From Platerodrilus igneus (taxonomy: Eukaryota; Arthropoda; Insecta; Coleoptera; Lycidae), in contig JARFIW010000905.1 of NCBI GenBank assembly GCA_036346225.1, forward strand, positions 1,811,501-1,875,500: DNA of 64,000 nt, written 5' to 3'. The first letter of the stretch is position 1. Every line of letters begins with the position of its first letter. The notes beneath the pieces are model-generated. The model was given only the letters and a program-made list of their open reading frames with translations. It made no database searches and was not told where the DNA came from. Positions 9,048 through 20,783 of this stretch are shown here, one piece after another. Made by a program: the position numbers and the translations under genes.

Positions 9048-12000
9048 TTACAAGTCATTTCTGAGTGTATAGTTATACCGCCAAGGTTTAGTATCAGTGG
9101 TTGAGGTACTAAGAATTGTTTTATCATCACTTGGATTAAGAACAATTTTGTTTTGTTTAATAGTAAACACATCATGTTTGACTGATCTAATTAAACATTG
9201 CTGTTTCTGTACAGTCTGTTTATAAAACAAAGCATTCTTATAATCATCAAAAGAAATTTGCTTAATACTTGCTAAGGAAGATCCCTTTGACTTTTTTATT
9301 ACCCTATCCTGAACTCTGTAAGTGTACATTTTAGATCTAAGCCCTACAAACTCTAGCATGATATGACCATTGTTTTCATCTTTTATAATACCAGGAACCT
9401 TTTTATTTGATAATGGGATATGATATTTGTTATGGGGGTCGTAATCGGAAGTATCAAATCTATGAATATCTTGTTTGATATAAGAGTAAATATCTTCAAC
9501 GCTAAACTCGTATATCAAACTATCCGTATCTGTGTACAGCAGCTTTGCTTTGTTAGCAAATTGCGATTTTATATAACTATAGTGAAATTCATATAAATAG
9601 GTTTTTGAAATATCTAGAATAGAGAAACCTGCATAAATGGGTTTTGTTTAAATAAACCTCTAATTTATTCATTTCTATTAAGACAAGATCTTTGTCTAAC
9701 ACAGTGCAACTGTGAAAATTAGGTTTCGCTATGTAACTACGAGCTCCAAACCGTCCTTCCCATTCGGTCACTAATTTCACATCTTTCCATTTCCGTACGT
9801 TTTCCATCATTTTTCCATAAACCGAATTTATCATATTTTTATAAAAGCATATATCGAAACTGTTTTTTGATTGTTGTCTTAATTTCGTATTCAAATCAAT
9901 GTATTCTTTTAACCAAGGAGCTTGTTTAAACCGAAGAACCTTATGGATCTTTTTCAGTTCTAAACCGTAGCTTAAATACATTTTTAAATGCTTGTAGTGA
10001 ATAATATAGTTTAGTTTTATGATATAAAGTTGTAAGTAATTTCTTTAGGTTTGATTTGTTAGAAGGTACTGGTGGTATCATATGTTCAGGCGCCAAAGGT
10101 AAGTCACTGAATTTCATGTAAAGATACTGGGTAGTGTAAATCGCATTCAAAAATATATCCTACATCAGAATCATCGGGAATATTAAGTATGTCTAAACGT
10201 ATTATATATGGATCGGTACCATCTAAAAATTCAAATTCTCCATATGGAAGATATTCAGACATTGCAGCCCCATATAAATTATTAACATCAAAATACATTA
10301 AATATTTAGATTCGAAATTCGGATTATAATCTGCATTCATGTTTGTTTAGTTGCTTTGGCATATCTATTTGAACATTGAGAAACACCACCACGAATTTCC
10401 CGTTCTAAAAACATTATTTTTTCAATATCAGTAAGCAACTCGAGTTTAACGTTTGTCATTTTTAACATTGCATCTAGAGCTAAACCAGGAGCTGTAAAGT
10501 AGTGAAGTGGATCTAACTTATACGTGAACATGCAAGTTTTTCTAAAGTTTTCAAATATGTCAGTCAAGAGCAGTACATCTGTTTTTAAATATAGATCTGA
10601 ATAGTTCCCTAGTGTTCTTATATAAAATGTTTGCCAAACGTGTTCAGCATGATTGTAGTCTTCATCTGAGACTTCTTCATTGCGCAAACGATTAAAGAAT
10701 GCTATTTTACAGGGTAAATTGGTTTCATTGAGCCTATCCCAAGAGTTATTGTAATCATAGGGAAATATGCCTTTATGCATAAGTAACCGAAACTCATTAT
10801 CAGTGTCACAATTTTCCCTGGCGATGGATTTTTATTATCATCTAAGTAGGAAGCTAATTTTTCGATGCTAGATGCCATAAACCTGAATGAATCGATAAAT
10901 CTAAAACTAACTTTCGCACCTTTTACATATTTTGTAAAAGATATGTATTTTTCCTTATTTATTGGTAGAATTCTTAACGAACCTGAAAACCCTAACGCGA
11001 TTTTGAAATGAAATGAAATGCTTATCGTAGCCTGATAAGTTATGAAAAACTACTGGTATCATATAAGAATTATGATAATTGATGTTGCAATCTTGATGAG
11101 CCGCTCCACGAAATTCACCTGTAAAGTGACAGTGATCGCGAACTCTAATATCATCTATACTAAAAAGTTTATTGTAGATGTGACAGTGAAGGGCAAATTT
11201 AAATGCTGACTTTTGTTCTTCTGTTAAAGGATTCATAGGTTTTGGGTTACAGAAAATTTTATTCGTCGTTTCTGAAATCAGTTTCAATTGAGCAACAAAC
11301 CATTCTATACAATCCTTTTCACGATACAATTGAAATTTGGAATATTTATTATCATACGAGCATTTCAAATAGTATGCTACACTAAAGGGTATATGCCTTT
11401 GGTAACGGACTGTGTTTAATATTACCTCCGGCTCATTGCATGGTTCTAATATACATTCGAGATCTGCATAAACTACAAATGATACTTTTTCTTGGTAGTG
11501 GAAATGTTTAAATGTTAGATACTTTCCGGATTCTTCGGGTAATCTTATTGAGCAAGTATTCTGTTTTTCGCAATGATTTGAATGATGCTTAAGTAATGCT
11601 GCTGTACTAAAATTATTTAAACATCTATAACAAAAAAATTTTCTATGGTGATGTGAAGACAACTGTTTTGCAAATAATTTTGACATATCCTTAATCCAAG
11701 TAAAATGAAAGTGATTCTCATTAGCATTTGTCGGACGAGAATATTGTAAGGAATCATTATTTAAAACTAACAGATTAATAGTTCTATTTTTCTAAATTTT
11801 CACTTAAACAAAATGGCAGTATTTTAATATTTTCTATACAATATAGGTTAATTGCGAGATTGTTGAGATTCTCAATTTTTTTTGTCTTTTAATGCGATTG
11901 GAAACTGAATTGAATTGTAGCGTAATACTGTATCAAAATGTGGATAGCTAGATATTCTCTGACTATTTTGTTTAGCAGGATATAAAGCAGAAACCAAGGC

Positions 12001-12750
12001 CCAAAGAAAACAATGTTGGTCGTTATTTATTACATTTACCACAGCTCGTTTTTTTGCTATAAAGTCCGGAACCGGAACAAATGTTGAACACCCTCCTTTA
12101 AGCGGATCATGATTGTTTATATCTACCTTCAAGTGTAAAACTTCTTGGATTGCCCAACCTGAATCCTTTTCACTAAATTCGTCCAACCGCTTCGATATCT
12201 TGTCCAATACGTTCTCCTTATACCACTGCTTGAGATTGGTGTTTATATCGATGTGACGATTTGCAGTAGGAAACGTCTTCAAATCTATTTCACCAGTTGT
12301 AGGCTTAACAAAGTTAGCGGACAATATTACATTAACTTTCAACATTGACTTTTTTAAGCAAGCAACAATCTTGCGTTTAAAACTAGCGAACGCCTTGTCT
12401 AAGAACACTAAAGGATCTTTATAACTTAAATTGGTAATAAGTCCCGTAATTATTCGACTTCCAAAACATGATTGTACATTATGCCAAATCAAATGTCGAA
12501 TATGACCTCTAGAATACCTACCAATACCTTTACCTTTAAGGTGTGCCAAATTAGATTCCAGCCTACTAGGATTTTCCTGGCGATTGTCTTCATATACCTT
12601 ATTTTTAATCGCAAGCTTTAATAAACTTATATTTGTTTTTATAATTATCATGTGTTTCATAATTGCATCATCTGATCTGATTAGATTTATACATTTCACT
12701 GTTAACTTTAAAATAGCACTACTAATCTCGGCTACCGTTTCAGAATTCAT
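9048..12750 (-). pseudogene. Protein-primed family B DNA polymerase of the Polinton, multiple frameshifts
   Basis: Would replicate the element. The first ATG is at 12748-12750. Order on the minus strand: N-terminal region (to 11872); a zinc-finger-like segment CYRCLNN with HHSNHC and exonuclease block VVYADLECIL (about 11480); an HNH/endonuclease VII-like insert VRDHCHFTGEFRGAAH; exonuclease block VFHNLSGYDKHFI; motif A as YFDVNNLYGAAMSEYLP (about 10290); motif B YKNMINSVYGKMMEN (about 9825); motif [11 protein letters not shown] (about 9505-9535); C-terminus ending at 9048. The span is about 1,234 codons, full length for the family. At least six frame changes or stops (near 11700-11860, 10790-10950, 10340, 10110-10150, 9960, 9600, 9520) break it, but all catalytic motifs survive. 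Confidence 0.9.
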
Positions 12751-12773
12751 GATTCTATACAATCACTACACTA

Positions 12774-12781
12774 CTTATATA
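12774..12781 (-). promoter_or_regulatory. TATA box before the polymerase gene
   Basis: TATATAAG on the minus strand, only about 24 bp before the ATG at 12750. If used, the RNA would start almost at the ATG. Confidence 0.35.
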
Positions 12782-12799
12782 TGTAGAGATTTATTGACT

Positions 12800-13323
12800 A
12801 TTTATACATAAATTTCATGTGACGTAAGCAAAACAATTGTAAATGCATAATATTTATTTCTATGCAATCAAAATAATTGCATAGCGAATTGCTTTGGATG
12901 CAATTGTTAAAATCACCTTTATTTACGTTTTATTCAAGACGATTTTCAAGCTTGAATGGTTTAATTCTTAAAGAATATTCAGCAGAAAAATTAACACTGA
13001 ATTTTAATTTCCAAAGCAAATTTGAAATATCTCTGATTAAACTGTCAATGTTGTTTAATAATTTACACACACTCAAGGCTATGTGCGAATGCAAAAGGTT
13101 AACAAAAGCGATCCTGTACCAATCATAAATAGAAATGCCGCTTTCTGGTTGTGATAGGTACACAAATTTTTTTTACAAAACCAGTATTAAAAAACATTCT
13201 GCAGTTTTATCATAATACAATTAACGTCGTGCAATTTAATTTATTGGAAGCTACATAGCAGTACCTTGACAATTAAAGAATTTCATGATGCAGCATGATT
13301 CGTGTAAACGCAATTACAACATA

Positions 13324-13371
<48 letters not shown>

Positions 13372-13715
13372 AAAGTCAATTTTTGTTAAGTTTGACTGAA
13401 AAATAAATTATGCCACTAGTAATCTAAAACTTATTCTATATATTACTGTATTAGTTAAGGGCCATTTGCATTGCATTATTTTAAACGAAATTATACTAAT
13501 TTAGGTTTTTTATTTTACTATGTGCCTTCGTTGCAATTTTTTTCAGACAATGAATCCAATTCGTTATTTCTGCTGAGGTATAATTATATTTGCTTGCATA
13601 CTGTTTTTTATTCATTAGAATAGATTACATAGCTGAATATATATAACATTTGCAATTTTTTCAGAAAATTATGCAAATTTTTTAATTTTTTCTAACAGGT
13701 CAGTTTCTTATTTAA
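12800..13715. other. Polinton spacer between polymerase and spliced gene
   Basis: Overlapping open frames lie on both strands at 12877-13163 (about 80 codons each); neither resembles a family I know and neither has a clear promoter. A (TA)n microsatellite fills 13323-13368. The rest is AT-rich with no recognisable content. Confidence 0.4.
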
Positions 13716-13723
13716 TATAAATA
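13716..13723 (+). promoter_or_regulatory. TATA box of the spliced gene
   Basis: TATAAATA, 80 bp before the ATG at 13803. A start about 30 bp downstream falls near AACAGTATTCAATC. Motif-based prediction. Confidence 0.5.
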
Positions 13724-13802
13724 CTTCACGTAGATTTTACCAACAGTATTCAATCAAATCTTTTGTATAATTATTAGTTACTACTACTAGCAACTTTAAA
13801 AA

Positions 13803-14591
13803 ATGAGTAACTTATCATCGATCAAAAATGGTAGCAGTACCAACGTAAAAGTTCTAGAACAATTTATATTTCATTCTAACGAAGACTTGATTAAAGAAGT
13901 TTTTGGTTCTTCACCTCAACTTGACACTGCTGCTATTTTTGATAGTGACGTAATAGATATATCACGGTAAGTGCTTTTTCACATTTATACATGTGTTTTA
14001 ATATTGATAGATTTGCACGTTTTAGGAGCAATGAAATGTCCGAGTCTGCCGCTCCTGTTGTTGTTCCACCGCAGCCAGTTCCTCTACTCCAAATTAGATG
14101 TACCAATGATCAACATCATAGTAAAGCAGAACCATACATGTACGTTAGAATATATTTATGTTTATGCAAACACTACTAATTTATAAGTTACATTAGATTA
14201 GGATCAAAAAACCATTCTGGAAATTCTGAGGCTATCGTTGGTTCGTTGGCACATTCTGATCCTCTCATAAACATCAGGTAGTATACAAAAGAAAAGGAGA
14301 ACCTACAATAATCTGTTATGTTATGCTCACAGATCCGGCAAAAACATGTTGGCTATGAAAAAGTTATGTGCAGGACCTAATATGGCTGTTTGCTGTGAAG
14401 ATGACAAATCCTACGAAGATGACACAGTAGAGTTGCTTAATGCATTTAAAAAGTGTGGAGAGAAACTACTGCGTCGTTTAGATTTGGAAATAGAAATAAT
14501 AAAGCAAAAAAGAGAGGAACTGGCTGCAAAGGAGCAACAGATACTTCAAGAACGGGAGTTAATAAATACTTTTTCATTTATAAATAGTTAG
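13803..14591 (+). CDS. Four-exon gene of unknown function inside the Polinton
   Basis: Exons 13803-13966, 14026-14139, 14197-14277 and 14333-14591 join into one open frame of 205 codons ending in TAG. All three introns (59, 57 and 55 bp) start with good GT donors (CG|GTAAGT, AT|GTACGT, CAG|GTAGTA) and end with pyrimidine-rich ...AG acceptors; every junction keeps phase 2. Without splicing the frame stops at TAA 13968, inside the first donor. The protein has a Ser/Asp-rich N-terminus, a Pro/Val-rich middle (VVVPPQPVPLL), a Cys-containing stretch (LCAGPNMAVCCEDD) and a charged C-terminal helix (about the last 60 residues, Leu/Glu/Lys/Gln-rich) that should form a coiled coil. A TATA box lies at 13716 and AATAAA at about 14636. 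I do not recognise the family. It may be an element gene or a captured host gene. Confidence 0.72.
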
Positions 14592-14635
14592 ATTTTAACT
14601 GTAAATAATTAGATCAAAATATTCAACAATTTGTA

Positions 14636-14641
14636 AATAAA
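14636..14641 (+). terminator. Polyadenylation signal of the spliced gene
   Basis: AATAAA about 45 bp after the stop codon, followed by T-rich and GT-containing sequence. Confidence 0.5.
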
Positions 14642-14714
14642 AGTATTTTATAAAAGTTTCTCTTTTGAAACAAGACTTTCTCTAAACAAGGTAGTAACCT
14701 CAAAGTAAAACACA

Positions 14715-15394
14715 CATAAATCAGAACCCACTTCAATTAAATACATAATTCTTTATACAATCGACTTAGATGCGATATAATAAAATAAACAGTAAAGAAC
14801 AAGATGTATATTATTATAATAAACTAATTTCTTAGATTAGTGACATATTATTCTGAAAATTCTATGTTGACAGTTAGACCGATCGATCCCTTACTAGTTA
14901 TGTATATGTGTTTGTTTGAGCCAATACTTTCATTTAATTGTTTCACTCCATGTGCTTGAAGGTATTCAAAATATCTCAATGGCAATATACTTTTGAACTC
15001 TTCTGTTTCCACTAATACTCTTTCTCCATATTTTGTCTTGACAGTTTCCACTTTCAAAACTTCAAACCTCTTATTCACTACAAGATCTTTTGAATTTACA
15101 TAAGGTTTGCGATATGTGGTTTTATTAAGAGTATTAAAGTCCATATTGCATTTAATTACTTGTTTCTATCTTACACACAACACTCCGTTAACTAATTTAT
15201 GTTGTTATGATTGCTAGTCGAAGATTTTTTACTTATATTAGATAGGATTGACCTTGATTACCATCGCTGCTTTTCCTACTGTTGGGCACACTTTGAAGTC
15301 AAACCGGCCTATGTGTATTTGCAGCCTCTAAACATAAGTAAAAAACATAAATCAGAATCCACTTTAATTAAACACAATTGACTTGAATGCGATA
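14715..15394. repeat. Direct repeat pair flanking the 14848-15144 ORF
   Basis: 14715-14779 and 15346-15394 share CATAAATCAGAAnCCACTT, AATTAAA, a CAATnGACTT block and GATGCGATAT or close variants in the same order. The second copy has a short internal deletion. The pair brackets the small minus-strand gene. Confidence 0.6.
14848..15144 (-). CDS. Small conserved-looking Polinton protein, possible OB-fold
   Basis: An intact 98-codon ORF with an ATG at 15142-15144. The pattern FEVLKVETVKTKYGERVLVE, then LPLRYFEYL, then NKHIYITSKGSIGLTVNIEF alternates hydrophobic and polar residues as in small beta-barrels. Together with the location beside the polymerase this suggests a single-stranded-DNA-binding OB-fold protein, but that is inference. 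It lies tail to tail with the spliced gene. Confidence 0.55.
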   Translation of the reverse strand: MDFNTLNKTTYRKPYVNSKDLVVNKRFEVLKVETVKTKYGERVLVETEEFKSILPLRYFEYLQAHGVKQLNESIGSNKHIYITSKGSIGLTVNIEFSE

Positions 15395-15459
15395 TTTTGC
15401 ATCTGACCTACTTTATAACTTCTTGCTAGAAAACCGAATTCAAAACAGCTCCACATTTT

Positions 15460-15672
15460 CTCTGCACTTACATTTTTTAACGTAACATACATGTGTTTTG
15501 AAGTCACACACGTATGTTCCATTGAAAGTAATATAAAGCCGGTCTGACTTTAAAACATGCCCACACGTATTTTACATTGAAAGTATATAAGGCCGGTCTG
15601 AATTCAAAACGGTGCACGTGTATGTTACATGGAAAAAACATACGCGTACACCGTTTTGAATTCAGACCGGCC
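15460..15672. repeat. Tandem units ending in a 36-bp-arm hairpin
   Basis: Units of about 58 bp (CACACGTATGTT, CATTGAAAGTA, TATAA, GCCGGTCTGA, TTnAAAAC) repeat from about 15500. The last unit, 15591-15626, is followed by its reverse complement at 15637-15672 with two mismatches. A related CAAACCGGCC fragment sits at about 15302. It could be the subterminal part of the Polinton or an unrelated repeat. Confidence 0.75.
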
Positions 15673-15734
15673 TTACATCACTACTTATATTAGTAGCAAT
15701 TACTAAAGAAAATAAACATCATAATAGTAATAAA

Positions 15735-18105
15735 CAAATAAGTCAATTCAGAAACCTAAACGATGCAGCCATTCACCGAATAAACCTAAGACTTTTAAAA
15801 TGTACGTGGAAATTTGACAACACAAATGTTGATATAATTCTGAATGATATACTAAATAATGTTACACATGCGTTAGACCAAAAGCTCCTATTCAAAGCCA
15901 ATTTCAATCACATAACTGTTTAAAGTGGTATGACAATGAAGTGCGTGCCAAAGCTAAAGAAAGGGACTTTGCTTATAAAAAATTCAAAATCAATAAATGT
16001 GCTGTAAACTGGAAAGATTATAAAACTTGTAGAAATTAATTTGTTAATTTATTGAAGAGGAAAGAAAAAGAATTTTATGAAAAACAAATTGACAATAACA
16101 GAAGAGATAGCACTAAAATGTGGAAAATATTAAAAATGTTGGTTAGTAATAAAGAAATTAATTGTGATATACAAAGAGTGCAATTTGAAAATAATAGTCA
16201 TAAAATTATTATGAGAGAACAAAAGGATATAGCTGAACATTTAAATGACTACTTTGTGAACAGCATTGAAGATATTGTAAGGAGTATTCCAGACACTAAT
16301 AATCTATATCGACTAAACCCATTACGTAACCACGATGTCAAATTTACTGAATTTAAATTGTTAGCTTTACATGATATATAAAAAATTGTGCATAATCTAC
16401 CTAACAAGTGTAACTGGTCAGATACATTAAACACAAAAGTAATTAAGGCAACCTTTGATACAATTGGGCATGTTCTTCTTCATCTAGTCAACTCCTCCTT
16501 AAGAACTGGCAGTTTTCCAAGCAAGCTAAAATGTAGTACAGTAATTCCTATTCCTAAAGTTTAAAACGTCACATTAGCAAGCGAATACAGGCCAATAAAC
16601 ACACTTCCTTGTATTGAAAAAATATTAGAAATTGCTGTATATAACCAATTAATAAACTACGTGGACAGTAACCAGTTATTGGATTGTAATCAATCAGATT
16701 TTAGATCTAAGCACTCTTGTGAAACTGCTATTCAGTTAACTTTTAGTAAGTGGAAGCAGTACATTGATCAAGATGAGTATATACTTGCTGTTTTCTTAGA
16801 CCTTAAAAGAGCATTTGAGACAATAAACAGACAATTATTATTGACTAAGTTACAACACTACGGCATTGGTGGAACAGTGATAAAATGGTTGGATGACTAC
16901 CTGTCAAATAGAAGACAAAAAATGAAAGTAGGAAATTCAATATCTAGTTCAGTGCTAGTGAGAAATGGTATCCCTCAAGGAAGTGTTATAGGACCATTAT
17001 TATTTATTTTGTATTTAAATGATTTTCGGAGTATTGACCATGAATGCGAATTTGTTAATCTATATGCTGATGATACCCTACTTGTAATCAAAGAGTCTGA
17101 TATACAAACAGCAACAAATAAAATGAATAATAGCTTGGATAAAATTTATAGATACTTTCAAATAAATAAGTTGAAACTTAATACAAGCAAAACTGTGGCA
17201 ATGGTTGTTGGAAATACTAATAAATTAAATAAACTTGATAGAAATGCTATTATATTGAAGATTGGGGATGAAATATTACAAATTGTTGAACAAACTAAGT
17301 ATTTAGGTATTATGTTGGATAGTACTTTAACATTTAACTTTGATTATGTTAAAAATAAAATTACAAAAAAACTATATTTCTTCTCAAGATTAGCACCTAA
17401 ATTGTCTTTAAGAACTAAAATTACAGTCTACAAAACAATCATTCAACCACATTTTGACTACTGCGCAACAATACTATATTTATTTGACCAAAATAAATTA
17501 AGTACTCTTCAAAAACTACAGAACAGAGGTTTAAGAATCATACTTGAATGTAGCAAAAGGACTAACATTCAAAAAATGTTAAGCACCCTAGAATGGTTAT
17601 CGGTTACTGAAAAAATTGAATATTTAACAATGATATTTATTTTTAAAATTATCAATGGACTAATGCCAAGTTATTTTGATGAGTTTATTATTTATGCCCA
17701 CCAAATACACAACCACGAGACTAGGTCACAAGGCAATTTATATGTTGCAAGGACCAAATTAAAAAAGACTATCAATTGAATATTCTTCAAAGGTCTGATT
17801 AAATATAATACTTTACCAAAAGATATTCGAGACTGTAATACACTGACATCTTTTAAATGGGAATTAATGAAAAAACTAAAACCTAAATAAAATGTAAGTA
17901 CTTTATAAAATAAACCAAATGACCTAAACTTGGTAGGAGTAATTATAATTTTCACACTTTTTATTGTTTATTATTTTTTTATTGTATTTTTATTTATATT
18001 TACTAAAATTTAAAAAGCATGTTCTTTTTATTTTATATTCTAATGTATTGTAATATTAGGATTACCTACTTTAAATAAATATTATTGTATTGTATTGTAT
18101 TGTAT
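15735..18105 (+). mobile_element. Non-LTR retrotransposon (Jockey/CR1-like group), 5' truncated
   Basis: The endonuclease is missing; the element begins in the linker (about 15735) and runs through RT to a short 3' UTR ending in (TATTG)n at 18084-18105. The tail abuts Gypsy RT sequence directly, so this element inserted into the Gypsy. The clade is uncertain. Confidence 0.8.
15740..17890 (+). pseudogene. Non-LTR reverse transcriptase, broken
   Basis: The longest open part is 16661-17779 (372 codons). Motifs in order: FLDLKRAFETINR (motif A, Asp present), GIPQGSVIGPLLFILYLND (motif B), LYADDTLLV (motif C, both Asp present), then LKLNTSKT and TKYLGIMLD, and a thumb region ending near 17890. 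Upstream, 16052-16381 and 15740-16050 encode the linker in changing frames, with stops near 15920, 16040, 16380 and 16562. The catalytic core is intact but no complete ORF remains. Confidence 0.85.
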
Positions 18106-19632
18106 CACTCCTTGGGGTGTTATTATATGACCTAAAAATGCTACTTCTTTTTGTAGGAATTCGCTCTTATCTAATTGTGCTTTAAATTGTGCGTTTCTTA
18201 ATCTTTCGAACACTTCTCTTAATCTTTCTATATGTTCCACTAATGATGTTGAATAAACTATGATATCGTCTAGGTACATAAGACATTTTTCGTTGTGTCC
18301 CTCGTAGTATATTATCCATTACTCTTTGAAAAGTTGCGGGTGCGTTCTTTAGTCCAAATGGCATCCTTTTATATTCGTAATGTCCTTTAGGTGTGCTAAA
18401 GGCTTTTTTTTGTATCCTTTTCTTCCATTTCTACTTGATGGTATCCTGAGCCTAGATCTAATGTCGAAAAATATTGGCACTTGCATAATTTATCTAAAAT
18501 TTCAGTTTTATTTGGTAACGGGTATTTATCGTCTATCGTCTTTTCATTTAATTTTCTGTAATTTATTACCATTCTATATTTTCGTTTTCCTGATGCGTCC
18601 AGTTTTTTTTGTACTATTAATACGGGGCTGTATGTGTTGTATGATGTCCTGATCTAATAGATCGGCTACTTGTCTGTCAGCTTCTTCCTGACTTGCCTGG
18701 GGTAATATGTATGCTTTTGTGAATATGGGTTTGTTATCGGTTAGTTCAATGTTATGCTTGACTGTATTTGTGAACGTTAGGGGTATTCCTTCGCAATGGA
18801 ATATGTCGCGGTATTCGAAACATAAATTTTTGATTGCTCTTTGTTCCTCTTGATTGATGTCGGTGTTAAAACGGATATTATTTAAATTTTCTCTCAACAT
18901 TTCGTCGTTTTCTACGGGGTTATAATTTTCATTTAAATTTTTGTTTATTTCCATCTCGTTAAAATTTAATTCTTCTACGTTAATTGGGTTGGTTAAAGAT
19001 AGTTCTACGGGGTAATCATTTGAATTTAAAATTGTCGTTGTGGCATAGTTATCCTTTATTTGCACTAATGCGGTTGGGGTTTCTACTCCTTGTTGAAAAG
19101 TTATGTGATTTATTATTCCTAATTTGTTATTTGAATCTACTGGGATTTTTATCTTTTTCTCTGTTTGGGGTTCTATTGTGTATTTTTCTTCAACTTGGGT
19201 ATTTTGAAATTTAATGGGGATTTGTCCATATTTGGTTCTTAGTAAACGGTTTTTTATGTCGCTGTTGGCTCCTAATTTTCTTAGAAGGTCCATTCCTATT
19301 AGTCTGTCATACTTGTCATTGAATTCGAATATGCAGAATTTGTGTTTCATTTTTACATAAATGTTTTGGGTAGGGTATGTTTGCTACAAATTGGTGTAGG
19401 TTTGTTTGATGGGCTGTTTTAATTTTAAACGGTTCTCTTTCTACATAGTTTAAATAATGTTTCTTTATGGTTCACGGCCTAATTAATGTTTTTGAAGATC
19501 CGGTATCGATTAGTAGTTTGAATTCGGCCTGGGGTATTTTTATATAGGGTAGTACAAGGTGATTCATATTATTTAAATTTATTACGTTTGATTGTTTATA
19601 AATCGGTCTATCTGAAAATTTGAGCACGCGTT
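18106..19632 (-). pseudogene. Gypsy protease and reverse transcriptase (partial), broken
   Basis: The protease active site LLIDTGSSKTLI is at about 19500-19535 with a stop shortly after it. The 18574-19350 frame carries the protease C-terminal part (RLIGMDLLRKLGA) and the RT entry (KAYILPQASQEEADRQVADLLDQDII). RT continues in other frames with a [16 protein letters not shown] block near 18450, [20 protein letters not shown] (18300-18364) and the catalytic YLDDIIVYS (18250-18280), ending at GHIITPQGV where the non-LTR element begins. At least four frame changes. Similar to the 17.6/297 group. Confidence 0.82.
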
Positions 19633-20783
19633 TTATTTGTCGTCCTCCTCATAAGTTTCGTATGAGTCCTCGCGTTCATAATTGTTAGATTGGTTTTGTT
19701 CATTGTCTGTACTTGGTCGAATGCAATTATTCTGGTCATCTTCATATTCCTCTATTTCTTGGTGAAATAGTTCTTCTGATGTAAAAGTGCGTTTCTGGTT
19801 AGGGTTCGGTCGAATGTGTGTTATTTTTGTGTTTGGTCTGGTGTTACCAGATGAGGTATTCATTGGTGTAGGTTTATAATAGTTATTGGGATTGTTATTA
19901 TTATTTGTCATTGGTGAGTTTCTAATAGAATTCGCGTTGAATGCTGGTCTTTGCTGATTTACGTTTTGGTGGAATCTTGGTTGAAATGCGGGCTTCGTAA
20001 AATTTGGGTTGAATGTTGGTTTTGAAAAATGTTTATATTGGTTATTAAAGTCTGAGTTATTAAAATGTGGATTATTGGTTCGCGGTTGGTTCGTTTGTGC
20101 ATTAAATGGGGTGAATTTTTGTTGTGGATTTGTTTGTCTCGCGGGTTGTATGGTTTTTATTGGGGAATAGCTATTATTCGCGTTGGGGTTATATAATCTG
20201 TTTCTGTAGTACATCACGTTTTCGTTTTCGATTATCGTGTTCATAGCTTTTTCTAAGTTTTGGGGATGTTGAAATCTGATTTTGTTCGAAAGTCGTTCGG
20301 GTAGTGCATTTAGATATATCTAATGCCATTTCGTCATACATTTTTATTTTTAAAAGTCTGATATTTGTGTCGGTTTCCTCAATTTTTAGTTTTATCAAGA
20401 TTAAACTTCTTACATCTTGGCATTTCATTCTAAATTGGTAAGAGGATTGGTTGTTTTTCATTTTAAGGTTTATTAAATCGCGTACTAGGCATTTTAGGTT
20501 TCTGTGATCGCCAAAATATGCAATCAATACTCGTTTAAAGGCATCCCATTGGTCTAAGTCATCTCTACTCGCAATTAATGTTAGTGCCATTCTGGTTAGT
20601 TTACTGATTACAAGACGTAGGGGTAATACGTTCCATTCTTTGTCTCCGGGCTAGTAGAATGTTTTTAAAAATAGTTCACACGCGGTAATGTAGTTTCCTA
20701 ACAGTGTTTCATCATCGTTATACGTGGGGATCGTCTCCAAATAAAGGTTGATATCTCCACTCACTTTGGCGGGGGAATGTTTT
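19633..20783 (-). pseudogene. Gypsy Gag, broken
   Basis: The N-terminal part from about 20783 (GDINLYLETIPTYNDDETLL) is stopped by a TAG near 20652. It continues as 20189-20590 (LIASRDDLDQWDAFKRVLIA, CLVRDLINLKMKNNQSSYQF), then shifts frame into 19633-20244. The C-terminal part is very rich in Asn, Pro, Phe and Gln and ends in an acidic tail (YETYEEDDK). I see no CCHC zinc knuckle, which fits errantivirus-type Gag. Confidence 0.7.

Larger units (their letters stand above)
1..15200. mobile_element. Polinton/Maverick (adintovirus-like) element, decayed, left part outside the window
   Basis: This region carries the set of genes that defines Polintons/adintoviruses: retroviral-type integrase, adenain-like protease, penton-like and hexon-like capsid proteins and a protein-primed family B DNA polymerase, plus a PLA2 domain protein known from adintoviruses. 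Integrase and polymerase are on the minus strand and the virion genes on the plus strand. A packaging ATPase (FtsK-like) is not visible; it may lie left of position 1 or be lost. I could not find terminal inverted repeats, so both ends are uncertain; the right end probably lies between 15.15 and 15.7 kb, near the hairpin repeats. A Penelope-like element has inserted between the 1242-1655 ORF and the PLA2 gene. Most genes have frameshifts or stops, so this is an old endogenous copy. Known from families: gene content. Inferred: the boundaries. Confidence 0.85.

Noticed and set aside
12877..13163. Opposite-strand ORFs of about 80 codons after the polymerase promoter
   Set aside because: Neither has a recognised motif; the two frames shadow each other, so I could not choose one as a gene.
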